From the NCBI GenBank assembly GCA_944324075.1, contig CALUUZ010000020.1:1-51722 (forward strand): a stretch of DNA of 51,722 bases, read 5' to 3'. Source of the stretch: Candidatus Mailhella excrementigallinarum (GTDB lineage Bacteria; Desulfobacterota; Desulfovibrionia; Desulfovibrionales; Desulfovibrionaceae). Shown one piece after another: positions 1-9,411 of the stretch; positions within the stretch are counted from its first letter, which is position 1, and the number at the start of each line of letters is the position of its first letter. The notes beneath the pieces are model-generated. The model did not search any database and was not told the DNA's origin. It saw only the letters and a program-made list of their open reading frames with translations. The position numbers and the translations under genes were made by a program.

Positions 1-155
1 GCGTATACGCCGTGTTTTTTCCCTTTCGGGAATTCCTCGTTGCATGCCCTCTTCTTAGCAAACTGCGTGCCAAAATACGCCTGTTTTTATAATATATTGA
101 AATAAATATATTTTTTTAAAAATATCTGCTTGCCATCCATTTCCATTTTACGCTA

Positions 156-174
156 GTGTTACCTTTCGTAACAC
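156..174. promoter_or_regulatory. GTGTTAC-N5-GTAACAC dyad
   Basis: A perfect 7-bp inverted repeat (GTGTTAC, loop CTTTC, GTAACAC) is followed by a pyrimidine-rich stretch on the plus strand. It could be an operator for the two-component operon about 390 bases downstream, or a weak terminator for an unseen gene to the left. The sequence alone does not decide between these. Confidence 0.35.
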
Positions 175-355
175 CTTTTCGTTTCCAGCATGAGTAATTT
201 CTACACATTTCATGGCATTATTACCCTTGGGTACGCTCCATTCGGATCTTCCGCTATTCGGCTCATACATAACTATTTGAAATACAAGATAAAATATAAA
301 TTTCCTCCAATATCGTTCCGAATGGCCCGGATTTTGCTTGAGTCGATTCCATCCA

Positions 356-540
356 TACAGGCATTTTCAGGGTGAATATGCTCCCGGAGCCGGGCAGAGC
401 GGGATTACTCCGCGGTGCTCCCTGATATCCGAAGCCGCCGCGCTTCGCTTGCGAGGTCAGGCTCCGGCCTCGGGCATGAATGCTGCGGATCAGGGCACAC
501 GGTTCTGGCGGGCAGATATTTTCAAGAGCAAAACGCTCTA
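356..540 (+). repeat. Family A structured repeat, copy 1
   Basis: Diverged full-length copy. It ends in the typical ...AGATATTTTCAAGAGCAAAACGCTCTA block at 511-540 (terminal GCTCTA) and begins near a TACAGGCATTTTC stretch. The central part is rearranged compared with copy 19746-19918. It lies directly upstream of the sensor kinase ribosome binding site, so it is probably transcribed as leader or sits over the promoter. Confidence 0.7.
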
Positions 541-560
541 CTGATACAGGGAGTATGATC

Positions 561-2468
561 ATGTTTTTCCCCCGCATACTGAAACAGAAGGTGCGGAGCG
601 GGGATGCCCCTGCGGGGCGGACACCGCGCCGCGCCGCCGTTCATCTGCGCAGCATGCCTTCATGGCTCGCGTTTTCCCCCTGGATTGTGGTGGCCGGCTC
701 CCTTCTGCTCGCTCTGATGGTTCTGCTGATGGACTACCGCGGCGGCGACAAGGAAAGTGCTGTCGCTACCCGTATCTTTCTGGAACGAGGCACTTCACTG
801 ATCCACGCCTATGAGGCCACATTGCAGGCAGGCATGGGCTTTCAGTGGACGGATGAGGAGCTGCAGGCGCTTCTGGATAAAATCGGCACCAGTCCCGATA
901 TCCATTATATAGCCGTCACGGACGAACAGGGCCGGGTACTGGCCGCAAGCGACACGCGCCTGGTGAATTCCGATCTGGTCGGTCCGGAAGAAATGGAAGA
1001 GCTGGCTCCCTCTCGCCGGGCCAGAGGCCATATTGTGAATCTTGCCGGTGAAACTCCGATATTCCAGGTATATCAACTGCTTTCCGTCCGCCAGTATGAA
1101 GAGCGGCTGCGCAGGCACGGGCATATGATGATGAGCCGCCGCATGATGCACTCTTCCTCCGGCGCGGCGCGCATCCCCAATCAGCGTCTGACCATTTTTG
1201 TCGGCTACGACATGACACCGCTTCTGGAAGCGGAATCCGCCGACGCCCGCCGGGCACTCATCCACTGGAGCGTTCTGGCCTTCATCGGAGCAGCGGGCCT
1301 GCTGACCCTGTTTCTGGTCAAGGGATACCAGCGTTCACGCCTGCTGGTGCAGGAGACATCAGCCTTTACCTTCGCTCTTCTTGATACTCTGCCGCTGGGT
1401 CTTGTGGCCGTGGATCAGGCCAATCGCGTCACGTCCATCAATCCTGAAGCCGAACGCATCACGGGTCTGAAAGGCGGGGATGTTCTGGGCCGCGACATAA
1501 GCGAGGCACTCCCGGGCCTGTGGACCGCGCTGAACGAGACGGGAGTCATGGAAGAACATGGCGAAGAGCGGCATGTGCCGCGCGAGCAGGAAGTCAGATG
1601 CGTATTCGGGGACGGGCGCCGTGTTCCGCTTGCGCTGACGGCAACGCCCGTTGCCGTGCCGTCCAGGAATGGTCGGAACTCCGGATACGCCTTCATCCTT
1701 CGCGATCTGGGAGAAATACGCCGCCTTCAGGCGGAAATACGCCGTCAGGACAGGCTGGCCGCTCTTGGTCATATGGCCGCGGGCATCGCCCATGAAATAC
1801 GCAACCCGCTGAGCGCCATCAAGGGACTGGCACGCTTCTTCCGGGAAATCAGTCCGGAAGGCGGCGAAGAAGCGAGGGTAGCGGGCATCATGACCCAGGA
1901 AGTGCAGCGGCTGGACAGAGTGGTCGGCGACCTGCTGGAACTCGCCCGCCCGGACAAGCTCAATCTGACAGGCATATCCCCCGCACTGCCGCTCGAACGG
2001 GCCGCGAATCTGGTGCGGGCCGATATGGACAAGCTCGGCATCCGCTATACGCAGGAAGTCCCGTCGCCATGCCCGGAAGTCATGCTGGACGCGGATCGCA
2101 TGACGCAGGTTCTGCTCAACCTGTTCCTGAACGCAATACAGGCCATGCCCGGGGGAGGCACGCTGACCACGCGGATCCGTTTTCAGTCCCGCAGCGGGGA
2201 GGAGGACGCCCCCGGCAGCGGAGACATTCTGCTGCTGGATATTGAAGATACCGGCGAAGGCATTCCCAAGGACAAGATTCACCAGATATTCAGCCCCTAT
2301 TATACCACCAAGGCGCGAGGAACCGGGCTGGGCCTGTCACTGGTGCAAAAGATAGTGGAAGCCCATGACGGTGAAATAGAGGTCGCCAGCACTGTGGGCA
2401 AGGGCACGCGCTTTACGCTGCATCTGCCCCTGCCCGCCGCGGCCCGGGAGGAACATCATGACAAGTAA
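561..2468 (+). CDS. Membrane sensor histidine kinase (ZraS/NtrB type)
   Basis: This is the sensor kinase of a two-component system; it should autophosphorylate and pass phosphate to the regulator encoded next. The start at 561 follows AGGGAG with 7-base spacing; an ATG at 555 is too close. The 635-residue protein has a first membrane segment at about 38-57, a periplasmic sensor of about 175 residues, a second membrane segment at about 233-253, a PAS-like region, a HisKA box (AAGIAHEIRNPLSAI) and a HATPase with DTGEGIP and GTGLGLSLVQ. The periplasmic domain contains a striking His/Met-rich patch at about 186-197 (HGHMMMSRRMMH), suggestive of soft-metal or redox sensing, as in zinc-responsive ZraS; that is inference. 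The gene overlaps the regulator by 11 bases, so translation is probably coupled. Confidence 0.92.
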   Translation: MFFPRILKQKVRSGDAPAGRTPRRAAVHLRSMPSWLAFSPWIVVAGSLLLALMVLLMDYRGGDKESAVATRIFLERGTSLIHAYEATLQAGMGFQWTDEELQALLDKIGTSPDIHYIAVTDEQGRVLAASDTRLVNSDLVGPEEMEELAPSRRARGHIVNLAGETPIFQVYQLLSVRQYEERLRRHGHMMMSRRMMHSSSGAARIPNQRLTIFVGYDMTPLLEAESADARRALIHWSVLAFIGAAGLLTLFLVKGYQRSRLLVQETSAFTFALLDTLPLGLVAVDQANRVTSINPEAERITGLKGGDVLGRDISEALPGLWTALNETGVMEEHGEERHVPREQEVRCVFGDGRRVPLALTATPVAVPSRNGRNSGYAFILRDLGEIRRLQAEIRRQDRLAALGHMAAGIAHEIRNPLSAIKGLARFFREISPEGGEEARVAGIMTQEVQRLDRVVGDLLELARPDKLNLTGISPALPLERAANLVRADMDKLGIRYTQEVPSPCPEVMLDADRMTQVLLNLFLNAIQAMPGGGTLTTRIRFQSRSGEEDAPGSGDILLLDIEDTGEGIPKDKIHQIFSPYYTTKARGTGLGLSLVQKIVEAHDGEIEVASTVGKGTRFTLHLPLPAAAREEHHDK

Positions 2469-3843
2469 GCCTTCAGTTCTGGTTGTGGATGACGACAACG
2501 GCCACCGCCTCATGCTGGAAGCCCTGCTGGGCAAATGGGGCTACCGTGTGCAAAGCGCCGCCAACGGCGTCCAGGCCGTGGAAAAAGTTCGTGAGGGACC
2601 TTTTGACGCGGTGCTTATGGATATCCGCATGCCGGACATGGACGGCATCACCGCCCTCAAGGGCATCAAAAGTTACAACCCCGCCGTGCCGGTGGTGCTC
2701 ATGACCGCCTATTCCGCTGTGGAAAGCGCAGTGGAGGCGCTGAAGTCCGGAGCATATGACTATCTGATCAAGCCGCTGGATTTTGATGTGCTCAAGCTGA
2801 CCCTGAGCCGTACCCTGGAACACAGCCGGCTCAAGGCCGAAAACTCTCAGCTCCGCGCGGAAAGCCGGAGCCGGGCCATTGTGGGCAATTCCCCCGCCAT
2901 CCGCCGGATGCAGGAAATGATAGAAACCGTGGCGCCATCCGACGCCACGGTACTCATCATCGGCAAATCCGGCACAGGCAAGGAACTGGTGGCCCGCTCC
3001 ATCCATCAGCTCAGCTCACGCGCCGACGGCCCGTGGGTGGCGGTCAACTGCGCCGCCCTGTCGGAAAACCTGCTCGAATCCGAACTGTTCGGCCATGAAA
3101 AAGGAGCGTTCACCGGAGCGGACAAGCGCAGGGAAGGACGCTTTCTCCAGGCTTCCGGCGGTACGCTCTTTCTTGACGAAATCGGGGAAATTCCTCTCCA
3201 GATGCAGGTCAAACTGCTGCGCGCCCTGCAGCAGAGGGAAATCCAGCGAGTGGGCAGTGATGAAACGATTTCGGTGGATGTGCGCATCGTGGCGGCCACC
3301 AACCGGGATCTTGCGGAAGAAATACGGGCGGGACGCTTTCGCGAAGATCTGTACTACCGGCTCAATGTCGTCAGCATCATGGTTCCCTCGCTTGCCGAAC
3401 GGCGGGAAGACATCCCCCTGCTCGCCCAGCATTTTCTGCATATCCATGGGGAACGAAACCGCAAGGACGTGAAAGGCTTTACCCCCCTGGCCATGGATAT
3501 GCTGCTCCGCTATGACTGGCCGGGCAATGTGCGCGAACTGGAAAACGCCGTGGAACGGGCCGTGGTGCTGCTGTTCGGGCAATATGTTTCCGAACGGGAA
3601 CTGCCTCAGGCCGTGGTGGAGTCCTACCGTCCTCCGCAGGAAATATCCGCTCCCCTGCCGGACGGCGGAGGCGGTCCGGACGAACCCAGAACGCTGGAAG
3701 ATGTGGAGCGGGATTTCATCATCAGAACAGTCCGGGAATGCGGCGACAATAAAAGCGAAGCGGCCAAACGTCTGGGGATCTCGCGCAAGACGCTGCATAC
3801 CAAGCTCAAGAGCTACGGCCTGTCTTCAGGGAACGAGGAATAG
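2458..3843 (+). CDS. Sigma-54-dependent response regulator (NtrC/ZraR family)
   Basis: A transcription activator that opens sigma-54 promoters after phosphorylation by the overlapping kinase. The 461 residues comprise a receiver domain (acidic pocket DDD at 11-13, phosphoacceptor D55 in LMDIRMPD), an AAA+ domain with Walker A GKSGTGKE, the sigma-54-contacting GAFTGA loop and Walker B FLDEIGE, the R-finger region, and a C-terminal Fis-type helix-turn-helix (SEAAKRLGISRKTLHTKLK). All active parts look intact. No sigma-54 promoter with the required GG-N10-GC spacing was found upstream of the operon, so its target genes cannot be named from this window. Confidence 0.95.
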   Translation: MTSKPSVLVVDDDNGHRLMLEALLGKWGYRVQSAANGVQAVEKVREGPFDAVLMDIRMPDMDGITALKGIKSYNPAVPVVLMTAYSAVESAVEALKSGAYDYLIKPLDFDVLKLTLSRTLEHSRLKAENSQLRAESRSRAIVGNSPAIRRMQEMIETVAPSDATVLIIGKSGTGKELVARSIHQLSSRADGPWVAVNCAALSENLLESELFGHEKGAFTGADKRREGRFLQASGGTLFLDEIGEIPLQMQVKLLRALQQREIQRVGSDETISVDVRIVAATNRDLAEEIRAGRFREDLYYRLNVVSIMVPSLAERREDIPLLAQHFLHIHGERNRKDVKGFTPLAMDMLLRYDWPGNVRELENAVERAVVLLFGQYVSERELPQAVVESYRPPQEISAPLPDGGGGPDEPRTLEDVERDFIIRTVRECGDNKSEAAKRLGISRKTLHTKLKSYGLSSGNEE

Positions 3844-3912
3844 CGGGCCAGTGATGGTTTGAAGGATGCAGGGAGGGGGCAGAACACGAGTCCATGCGTC
3901 GCTGAAACCTGC

Positions 3913-5877
3913 TCACATCCCGCGCAGCGAAGCCCGTATCCTGCCCGCGCGCTTTTTGCCGATGCCGGGCAGACGGGCGATTTCCTCCTCCGTGGCGGCC
4001 TTCATGTCCGCTACGGAGGCGAAGTGTTCCCAGAGCAGTTTTGCCGTGCCCGGCCCCACGCCGGGCAGACGCTGCAACTCCCCGCTGAAGGCGAGTCTGG
4101 CCCGCGCCTGGCGGTGCCGCCCGATGGAAAAGTCATGTGTGGCGTCACGCACGGCCTGCAGGAAAAGCAGCTCCGGACTCCCTTCACGGATATTCAGAGG
4201 ATTGGATCGCCCCGGCGTGAAAATGCGATCCGCCACATTGCCCGCCCGGCGATCGGCGTGGCCGCGCTCATCTCTGGCCTTGGCGATGCCCGCCACAAGG
4301 AAGGGCAATCCGTTTTCTTCGCCCCGCGTGCGGGGCCAGCCTTCATACAGCACTCTGTACACAGAAGCGAGCTGCCCCCGGCCTCCGTCGATCAGCAGCA
4401 GATCCGGCCACGGCGCGCCATGCTCCAGACGTCGTTCCGCCCACATGGCCAGAGCGGCGTAATCGTCGCCGCCCGCGCCCTCGATATTCCAGACGCGATA
4501 CTCATCCTTGCGGGGCTTGCCATCCTCATACACCACCATGCCCACCTTGGTGGCCTGCCCTCCGGTATGGGAAACGTCCACACACTCAATGCGGCTCACG
4601 GGCCGGGGAGAACGCAGCACCAGCGCCAGCCGCTCGGAAAGCGGCGCATCCGCCCTGCTGCGCGCCGCCTCGCGGGCATTGCTTTTGGCCATGTCCACCA
4701 GACGGTTTTCATCGGCATTGCGAGGCGCGGCGATATACACCGGCCCGCCCCGCAGATCCGACAGGGCGGAGGTCAATGTTTCCAGAATGCCCTTTTCCTC
4801 TGTCTCGTCTTCTCCCTCCGCATTGAGTCTGTCCGGCCCGCCTTCCCCGGCCGACATTCCGATCGGTTCCAGGCCGGAGCATTCCGCCGTCCTGCGCTCT
4901 GCGTCTTCAGCGCGTTTTTCACCGGGAATCCAGGGAATGACCACTCTCGGCGGCACGGCGCTGTGCGGCCCGTAGAACTGGCTCAGAAAACTCAGGATCA
5001 GCTCGTCCGCCTCTTCCAGCCCCAGCCCGGGCCAGAAGAAGGTGCTGCGATCCAGCACCGCGCCCTGCCGCACAAAGATCATGCCCAGCGCCAGCCCGTC
5101 CGGTCGGGTGACCACCCCGATGACATCCATGTCGCCGCCCCTGTGCAGCACCACTCCCTGCCGCTCCACGGTCTTTTCCACAGCGCGGATCTGATCGCGC
5201 AGCACGGCGGCGCGCTCGAAGTCCAGATCATCCGCGGCCCTTTCCATGGCGCCGCGCAGCAGATCGATCAGCTCGCGGGACTTGCCGTCCAGCAGCAGGG
5301 AAACACGACGGGTCATGTCCGCGTATTCCTCGCGGCTCACATCCCCCGCACAGGGCGCGAGGCAAAGGCCGATGTGATGGTACAGGCAGGGCCGCACCCG
5401 GTTTTTCATCGCGCGATCCGTGCAGCGCCGCAAAGGGAAGATACGGTGAATACTCTTCCATGTCTCCCGCGCGGCCTGGGCGGACGTGAACGGCCCGAAA
5501 TAGCGCGCCCCGTCTCTTTTGCGCACCTTGCGCACCACTTCCAGCCGGGGGAACTCATCCCGCTCCGAAAGCCGGAACAGCACATACTGCTTGTCGTCGC
5601 GCAGAACGATATTGTAGTGCGGCCTGTGCTTCTTGATCAGGCTTGCCTCAAGCAGCAGGGCTTCCTTTTCCGTGGTGGTGTTCAGCGTGTCCAGCGAGAC
5701 GGCATGCCCGATCATCGCCACGGTCTTGGGCGTGAGCTGCTCCTTCGGACGGAAATAGGAAAGGATGCGCTTGCGCAGGTTGCGCGCCTTGCCCACATAG
5801 ATGATTTTCCCCAGAGCGTCCTTGTACAGATACACTCCGGGCGTGGTCGGTATGAGTGAAGCGTCGGGACGTTCCAT
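3913..5877 (-). CDS. uvrC: UvrC, excinuclease ABC subunit C
   Basis: The nuclease subunit of UvrABC nucleotide excision repair, which cuts on both sides of a DNA lesion. The 654 residues show an N-terminal GIY-YIG nuclease (GVYLYKDALGKIIYVGKARN, about 14-33), a UVR helix pair binding UvrB (DLDFERAAVLRDQI), an RNase H-like C-terminal nuclease (VDVSHTGGQATKVGMVVYE, LLLIDGGRGQL) and a tandem helix-hairpin-helix (LPGVGPGTAKLL, LPGIGKKRAGRI). It is longer than E. coli UvrC (610) because of an acidic low-complexity insert of about 45-60 residues near position 320-370. It lies 32 bases downstream of purF and is probably cotranscribed with it. It converges with the response regulator, with no obvious terminator between them. 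Confidence 0.97.
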   Translation of the reverse strand: MERPDASLIPTTPGVYLYKDALGKIIYVGKARNLRKRILSYFRPKEQLTPKTVAMIGHAVSLDTLNTTTEKEALLLEASLIKKHRPHYNIVLRDDKQYVLFRLSERDEFPRLEVVRKVRKRDGARYFGPFTSAQAARETWKSIHRIFPLRRCTDRAMKNRVRPCLYHHIGLCLAPCAGDVSREEYADMTRRVSLLLDGKSRELIDLLRGAMERAADDLDFERAAVLRDQIRAVEKTVERQGVVLHRGGDMDVIGVVTRPDGLALGMIFVRQGAVLDRSTFFWPGLGLEEADELILSFLSQFYGPHSAVPPRVVIPWIPGEKRAEDAERRTAECSGLEPIGMSAGEGGPDRLNAEGEDETEEKGILETLTSALSDLRGGPVYIAAPRNADENRLVDMAKSNAREAARSRADAPLSERLALVLRSPRPVSRIECVDVSHTGGQATKVGMVVYEDGKPRKDEYRVWNIEGAGGDDYAALAMWAERRLEHGAPWPDLLLIDGGRGQLASVYRVLYEGWPRTRGEENGLPFLVAGIAKARDERGHADRRAGNVADRIFTPGRSNPLNIREGSPELLFLQAVRDATHDFSIGRHRQARARLAFSGELQRLPGVGPGTAKLLWEHFASVADMKAATEEEIARLPGIGKKRAGRIRASLRGM

Positions 5878-5909
5878 GACTCTGTGACGCGGCCTCCCGT
5901 GAACCGCTG

Positions 5910-7298
5910 CTACTTTCTTGCGTACTCAAGCGAATACTTGTCCTGCACCGCAGGCAGCGGCGTGGGATAACAGCCGTCAAAACAGGCGGTGCAGTACTGA
6001 TCCGGGCAGGACACGCTGCGTTTCAGGCCTTCCAGCGAAAGATAGTGCAGCGAATCAAGCCCCAGCAGCGCGGCCAGTTCTTCCGGCCCGTGCTGCACTG
6101 CCACCAGTTCCCTGGTGGAAGGAAAGTCGATGCCGTAAAAGCAGCCATGCCTGATGGGCGGGCAGCTCACGCGAAAATGCACTTCCTTTGCTCCCATGTC
6201 CCGCAGCTTGGCCACACGGGTCCGCACGGTGGTACCGCGCACAATGGAGTCGTCCACCACGAAGAGCCGCTTGCCCTCGATCATGGAATGCACGGGGTTG
6301 ATCTTCACGCGCACGCTGAACTGACGCATGCTCTGGGAAGGCTGGATGAACGTCCGCCCCACGTAGTGATTGCGGATAAGCGCATGCTCATAAGGCACAC
6401 CCGCGCCCTGAGCCACACCCAGAGAGGCATAGACGCCCGAATCCGGAAAGGGAATCACGCAGTCCACATCGGCGGGAGCTTCCTTCACCAGTTCCAGCCC
6501 CATGCGCTTGCGGCACTGGTACACATCCTCTCCGAAAATGACGGAATCGGGCCGGGCGAAGTAAACCAGCTCGAAAATGCACTGACGCACGGGCGCGCTC
6601 TTGCGCAGGGCGAAACTCCTGTATTCCAGGGCCCCGTGTTCGATGACCACCATCTCGCCGGGCCGCACGCCGCGCAGACGTTCGGCTTCCAGCAGATCAA
6701 AGGCGCAGCTTTCGGAGGCGAATACCCAGGCGTCGCCCAGGCGTCCCATGACCAGAGGGTGGAACCCGTGCGGGTCACGCACGGCAATGAGTTTGCCGCC
6801 GGCCTGAATCATCAGGCAGTATGCGCCTTCCACCCGGTCGCACGCGGACAGGATGGCCTCTTCCAGACTCATGTCCTTCAGGCAGTGGGAAATGAGATGC
6901 AGAAAAATCTCGCTGTCGCTGGTGGTCTGAAAAATGGCCCCGGCGTCTTCCAGTTCGGCGCGAAGCTCCGCCGCATTGGTCAGATTGCCATTGTGCGCAA
7001 GAGAAAGCTGCATGCCGCCCCGCATGCGCACCGTCAGCGGCTGGGCATTGCGCGGTTCGGGCCTTCCGGTGGTGGAATAGCGCACATGCCCCACGGATAC
7101 GTCTCCCGGCAGATGCACGAGAACTTCCTCGGTAAATACATCGGGCACCAGCCCCATGCCCACATGACTGTGGATCTCGCCATCCGCCCACGTGGCTATG
7201 CCCGCGCTTTCCTGTCCGCGATGCTGGAGGGCGTAAAGACCGAAATAGGCCAGACGGGCCGCTTCCTCATGTCCGCTGATGCCGAAAATGCCGCACAT
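5910..7298 (-). CDS. purF: Amidophosphoribosyltransferase PurF
   Basis: Catalyses the first step of purine synthesis, PRPP plus glutamine to phosphoribosylamine, in the cytoplasm. The 462 residues begin MCGIFGISG, so Cys2 becomes the N-terminal glutaminase nucleophile after Met removal, without a long propeptide. The PRPP loop VVDDSIVRGTTVRT is intact. Cysteines in QCIFELVYFARPDS, GCFYGID and CTACFDGCYP match the positions that hold a 4Fe-4S cluster in the Bacillus-type enzyme, so this is likely the oxygen-sensitive Fe-S form (family knowledge plus inference). The start is supported by AGGACATGCT before ATG. The gene is followed by uvrC and preceded by the MFS gene on the same strand. Confidence 0.97.
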   Translation of the reverse strand: MCGIFGISGHEEAARLAYFGLYALQHRGQESAGIATWADGEIHSHVGMGLVPDVFTEEVLVHLPGDVSVGHVRYSTTGRPEPRNAQPLTVRMRGGMQLSLAHNGNLTNAAELRAELEDAGAIFQTTSDSEIFLHLISHCLKDMSLEEAILSACDRVEGAYCLMIQAGGKLIAVRDPHGFHPLVMGRLGDAWVFASESCAFDLLEAERLRGVRPGEMVVIEHGALEYRSFALRKSAPVRQCIFELVYFARPDSVIFGEDVYQCRKRMGLELVKEAPADVDCVIPFPDSGVYASLGVAQGAGVPYEHALIRNHYVGRTFIQPSQSMRQFSVRVKINPVHSMIEGKRLFVVDDSIVRGTTVRTRVAKLRDMGAKEVHFRVSCPPIRHGCFYGIDFPSTRELVAVQHGPEELAALLGLDSLHYLSLEGLKRSVSCPDQYCTACFDGCYPTPLPAVQDKYSLEYARK

Positions 7299-7373
7299 AG
7301 CATGTCCTGAAACGTTTTGGGGTGGAGACTGCGCTTCTGCAAGCCGGAAGACAGCGCAAAGACCCCTTGTAGC

Positions 7374-8573
7374 CTACTCCGCCCCGCCTGTCACCCGCCT
7401 GAACGCCGCCCGGCACTGCAGGCCCAGCCCGCATGCGGCCGCGGCCCCTGCGCCGTACAGCAGCGTGAACCCTCCGGAAACAAAAAGCCAGCCGCACACA
7501 AGGGGAGCCAGCGTCTGCGAGGCGCGGAACAGCGTGGAGAAAAGGGAAAGAATGGTCGCCCGCGTATCCGGCGTGGCACAGCCGGCCACGCCCACGGTCA
7601 CCAGAGCGGTCAGCATGCCCTGCGCGCCGCCGTACAGCGCCAGCGCCGCTGGCAGCAGCGCGACGGAAGGGGTCAGCCACATGCCGAGCAGCCCAGAGGC
7701 CGCAGCAAAACCGCAGCACAGACCGACGCGCGGCATGGGCATGGCGTTAACAATGCGCCCGGCCGAAAGACAACTGACGGCCAGGCTGGAGGAAAACACG
7801 GAAAACATGGGACCGACCAGATGCGGCGAGGCGCCGAGCCTGTCCGTCACCAGCGCGGGCAGATACGCATACAGCACGCCGAACATGATCAGCGCCATGA
7901 GCATGCGCGCGCCATACAGACTGAGCAGCGTTCGGGAAGAAACCAGCGTGCGCACGTTGGACAGATACCTTCCAAGGGAAGGGGCTGACGACGCATCGTA
8001 GCGCATGGGACGGCGCAGCCACAGCAAAAAGACGGGAATGCCCATGAACACAGGCAGCAGAAAGGCCGCCCGCCAGCCCGCAAGAGCCAGCACCGCGCCG
8101 GACAGGAGCGGAAAGGTGGCGACGCCGATGTACAGAATGGAAGCGCAGCGGCCAATCTGACGCACACGTTCCTCCCCGCGGAAGTTGTCCGTCACCAGCG
8201 TATTATACAGCGCCTCCAGCGGCGTCACCGCCAGTCCCTGACAGGCACGCCAGAACACCAGCCCTCCATAGTCGGAGGAAAGAAAGCACATGAACGAGCT
8301 GACGGCGCACAATGCCATGCCGCCCAGAAGAATGGGCCTGCGCCCCAGCCGATCTTCCAGCACCCCGAACAGGGGGATAATACATGCCCCCGGCAGCGCA
8401 TACATGGAGATCATCAAGCCCAGCTCCATAGGAGAGAGCGAGAATTCTCCAGCGATAAAAGGCAGCAGAGGCATGACCAGAGGGTTGCCGAAGGATGCGA
8501 AATACGCCAGAGCATAAATGGACAGCACCGTTCCCCGTGACGGCGGAACATCCGGAATGCCGGCAGCAGGCAT
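7374..8573 (-). CDS. MFS family transporter, probable drug/metabolite efflux
   Basis: A 399-residue hydrophobic protein with about 12 membrane segments and the MFS loop 2-3 signature GVLEDRLGRRPILLGG. Substrate cannot be told from sequence; the layout resembles the DHA1 drug:H+ antiporter and AraJ group. The start at 8573 was chosen because GGAGGAG stands 7 bases upstream; an in-frame ATG seven codons earlier would place that Shine-Dalgarno sequence inside the gene. Its stop is 75 bases upstream of purF and the NYN gene lies 118 bases upstream, so all could share a transcript. Functional link to purine synthesis is only positional. Confidence 0.85.
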   Translation of the reverse strand: MPAAGIPDVPPSRGTVLSIYALAYFASFGNPLVMPLLPFIAGEFSLSPMELGLMISMYALPGACIIPLFGVLEDRLGRRPILLGGMALCAVSSFMCFLSSDYGGLVFWRACQGLAVTPLEALYNTLVTDNFRGEERVRQIGRCASILYIGVATFPLLSGAVLALAGWRAAFLLPVFMGIPVFLLWLRRPMRYDASSAPSLGRYLSNVRTLVSSRTLLSLYGARMLMALIMFGVLYAYLPALVTDRLGASPHLVGPMFSVFSSSLAVSCLSAGRIVNAMPMPRVGLCCGFAAASGLLGMWLTPSVALLPAALALYGGAQGMLTALVTVGVAGCATPDTRATILSLFSTLFRASQTLAPLVCGWLFVSGGFTLLYGAGAAAACGLGLQCRAAFRRVTGGAE

Positions 8574-8635
8574 GGAACCGCTCCTCCATTGCAACCCCCA
8601 GGCCGTGAGCGTAAGGCGCCCTGCGGATAAGGAGA

Positions 8636-8694
8636 GCAGAGGCGGATCTCGCCCCGCCCGACTCCGCAGAGCATTTCAAGGGCGAAATGTTCTA
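8636..8694 (-). repeat. Family A repeat fragment, copy 2
   Basis: Only one end is kept: the GACTCCGC arm and the hairpin GAGCATTTC-N6-GAAATGTTC. The terminal TTCTA (read TAGAA on the minus strand) supplies the TAG stop of the NYN gene at 8692-8694. In an RNA copy the hairpin would follow the stop codon at once. Confidence 0.65.
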
Positions 8695-9411
8695 ACCCTC
8701 CACAACGTCTTCCACGGAAGGATAGGGATCATATTCCTTGGGATCGTCAAAGATATGCACGCCGTTGGGATAATTGGCGTGCTGCGGGCGGGGCAGCTTG
8801 TTCACCACATAGTCCACATGCTCGCGCAGATCTTCCGCCGCGCGGGTCCACAGGGGGTCCAGCGCAACCTTGATGCCTTCACGCCGCACCAGCTTCACCG
8901 CGGGCACATAGTCCGCGTCGTTGGCCAGCAGCACCACGCGCTCCGCCTGCCTTTTGAAGGCAATGGTGGCAAAATCGAGGCCGAGGCGCATATCCACGCC
9001 CTTCTGCCGTATATCCGGATAAATGTCCCGGCTTTCAATATCTTCCACGTCAATTTCTCCGGCCATGAGCTCGCCCAGCTTGTTGGAATCAAGCTGCCAC
9101 TGACCGGCCTGCCAGGCGGACCGGCCAAGGCGCAGCGCGACTTCGGGCGTGGCCCTCAGGCTCTGAAGGAACTGCTGCTTGCGGGCAACCAGCGGTGTCT
9201 GGGAAAAGTCGACCGGACCGTCCAGAGGATGCTCTCCCCTGCCGGTGAACGGCATGGCATCATAAAAAAGAATGCGGCTGACGCATTCGTTCGGCCCCAG
9301 ATGAGCGAGGCAGTGCCGCCGGATGCCCGGGCCGTCGAAATAGAACGCTTTGAGAGTGATGATGCGCTTGCGCATGAACTCGCCATCAACGACGAAAATA
9401 ACACGATCCAT
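8692..9411 (-). CDS. NYN domain (LabA/DUF88, PIN-like) protein
   Basis: A predicted cytoplasmic PIN-like ribonuclease of the NYN/DUF88 family, 239 residues. Family marks are the N-terminal VIFVVDGEFMRKR strand with an early Asp, the central KGVDMRLGLDFATIAFK stretch, and VVLLANDADYVPAVKLVRREG, which supply acidic metal-binding residues. Substrate is unknown. The start at 9411 follows GCAGG with 5-base spacing; an ATG at 9423 has a weaker site. The stop codon TAG lies within the end of a family A repeat fragment. It is divergent from hisS across about 600 bases. Confidence 0.85.
   Translation of the reverse strand: MDRVIFVVDGEFMRKRIITLKAFYFDGPGIRRHCLAHLGPNECVSRILFYDAMPFTGRGEHPLDGPVDFSQTPLVARKQQFLQSLRATPEVALRLGRSAWQAGQWQLDSNKLGELMAGEIDVEDIESRDIYPDIRQKGVDMRLGLDFATIAFKRQAERVVLLANDADYVPAVKLVRREGIKVALDPLWTRAAEDLREHVDYVVNKLPRPQHANYPNGVHIFDDPKEYDPYPSVEDVVEG

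Larger units (their letters stand above)
1..560. other. Intergenic region upstream of the first two-component operon
   Basis: No convincing gene is seen in the first 560 bases. Bases 80-125 are very AT-rich and may hold promoter elements, but no clear -35/-10 pair stands out. A short dyad lies at 156-174 and a family A repeat fills most of 356-540. The motif AAAATATCTGC, which occurs in every well-preserved family A copy, also occurs near 117-130, so a fragment of another copy may lie there. Short open frames across this stretch resemble no known protein and mostly run through the repeat. Confidence 0.6.

Noticed and set aside
3859-5859. A 666-codon open frame on the plus strand opposite uvrC
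   Set aside because: It is an antisense frame kept open by high GC codon bias; it has no family features, and UvrC on the other strand is complete.
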